Source: Rotaria sp. Silwood1
Taxonomy: Eukaryota > Rotifera > Eurotatoria > Philodinida > Philodinidae
Length of the DNA stretch: 64,000 nt
Assembly (NCBI GenBank): GCA_905250075.1
Contig: CAJNOP010000001.1
Span: 2,661,272 to 2,725,271, forward strand
Reading direction: 5' to 3'
Shown here: piece by piece, positions 63,679-64,000 of the stretch
Layout: the number at the start of each line of letters is the position of its first letter
Position numbering within the stretch: position 1 is the first letter of the stretch
Notes under the pieces: model-generated
Database searches by the model: none
What the model was told of the DNA's origin: nothing
What the model saw: the letters and a program-made list of their open reading frames with translations, nothing else
Program-made: the position numbers and the translations under genes

Positions 63679-64000
63679 CACTGTGTGATTTAAACTTAAC
63701 TCAAGTAACACAGTTTTGATTGTGATAGTAAAAAAATAAAATACACTTCGATGGAAGAAATAACAGAGTGTGAATCAATAAAAGAAAATATATTTGAAGG
63801 TTTTTGAAACGGCACTGTTTGATTATTTTGATAAAACCGAGTAAAACTTGCTCTCAACATGTTTTATTAGAGAAAAATCACAAGTCTATAGAATATTTTC
63901 TAACCCGTTCCAACCATTTCAATCGAACTGGTTACAATTCAAAGATATCTTTGTAAAATAAAATAGTTCTATCATGTTAAATGCCTAATTTCAGTTCAAA
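63679..64000. other. Right edge of window, AT-rich
   Basis: No gene or repeat recognised. Confidence 0.3.

Noticed and set aside
1-64000. tRNA, rRNA or CRISPR loci
   Set aside because: I saw no cloverleaf with a convincing T-arm, no rRNA-like sequence and no regularly spaced direct repeats with unique spacers. The CTAAGTAAA arrays are subterminal transposon motifs, not CRISPR. A covariance-model tRNA scan could still find something.

Overview
The window is eukaryotic nuclear DNA from an invertebrate animal. It is AT-rich. Genes are split by very short GT-AG introns, mostly about 45-70 nt, with GTAAG or GTAAAT donors and T-rich acceptors. An innexin, a rhodopsin-like receptor, an SLC5 symporter, a Kunitz protein, APC/C subunit 1 and proteasome Rpt4 all point to an animal. 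The compact introns plus a decayed F-box-like gene resembling those expanded in rotifers make a bdelloid rotifer my best guess. That assignment is inference.

Layout, left to right. (1) 6464 to before 601, minus strand: 18 exons encoding the N-terminal half (about 985 aa) of APC/C subunit 1, running off the left edge. (2) 8160-9069, minus: a three-exon unknown membrane protein, then a 2 kb intergenic region to the divergent gene at 11098. (3) 11098-12105, plus: a single-exon protein joining an NCS-like EF-hand region to a PLAT domain. (4) 13017-13295, minus: a small putative gene. (5) 17023-19750: a nearly complete but broken MULE-type DNA transposon with terminal repeats, arrays of a 9-bp subterminal motif and an 8-bp target duplication. 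(6) 20011-20519: a foldback element. (7) 21044-22195, plus: a divergent 7TM receptor. (8) 22522-24034, plus: an unknown three-exon gene. (9) 28469-25721, minus: a 16- or 17-exon SLC5 symporter of the SMVT/SMCT type. (10) 31170-32912, plus: an F-box-like pseudogene. (11) 36137-38332, plus: an unknown disordered protein. (12) 40897-47177, plus: three exons of an unrecognised gene with a 5.9 kb intron, in a region of purine tracts and microsatellites. (13) 51736-55074, plus: an innexin. (14) 56335-56916, plus: a secreted Kunitz protein. (15) 59131-61685, plus: proteasome ATPase Rpt4. (16) 62947-63678: a large inverted repeat.

The genes look like independent transcription units with no shared pathway, although APC/C subunit 1 and Rpt4 both serve ubiquitin-dependent proteolysis. 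The most striking pattern is that several of the few long introns and intergenic gaps hold diverged inverted repeats. This suggests one or more families of foldback or MITE-like elements that have settled in introns. Gene models were built by hand. Reading-frame phases were checked across every junction of the multi-exon models, but no homology search was run.
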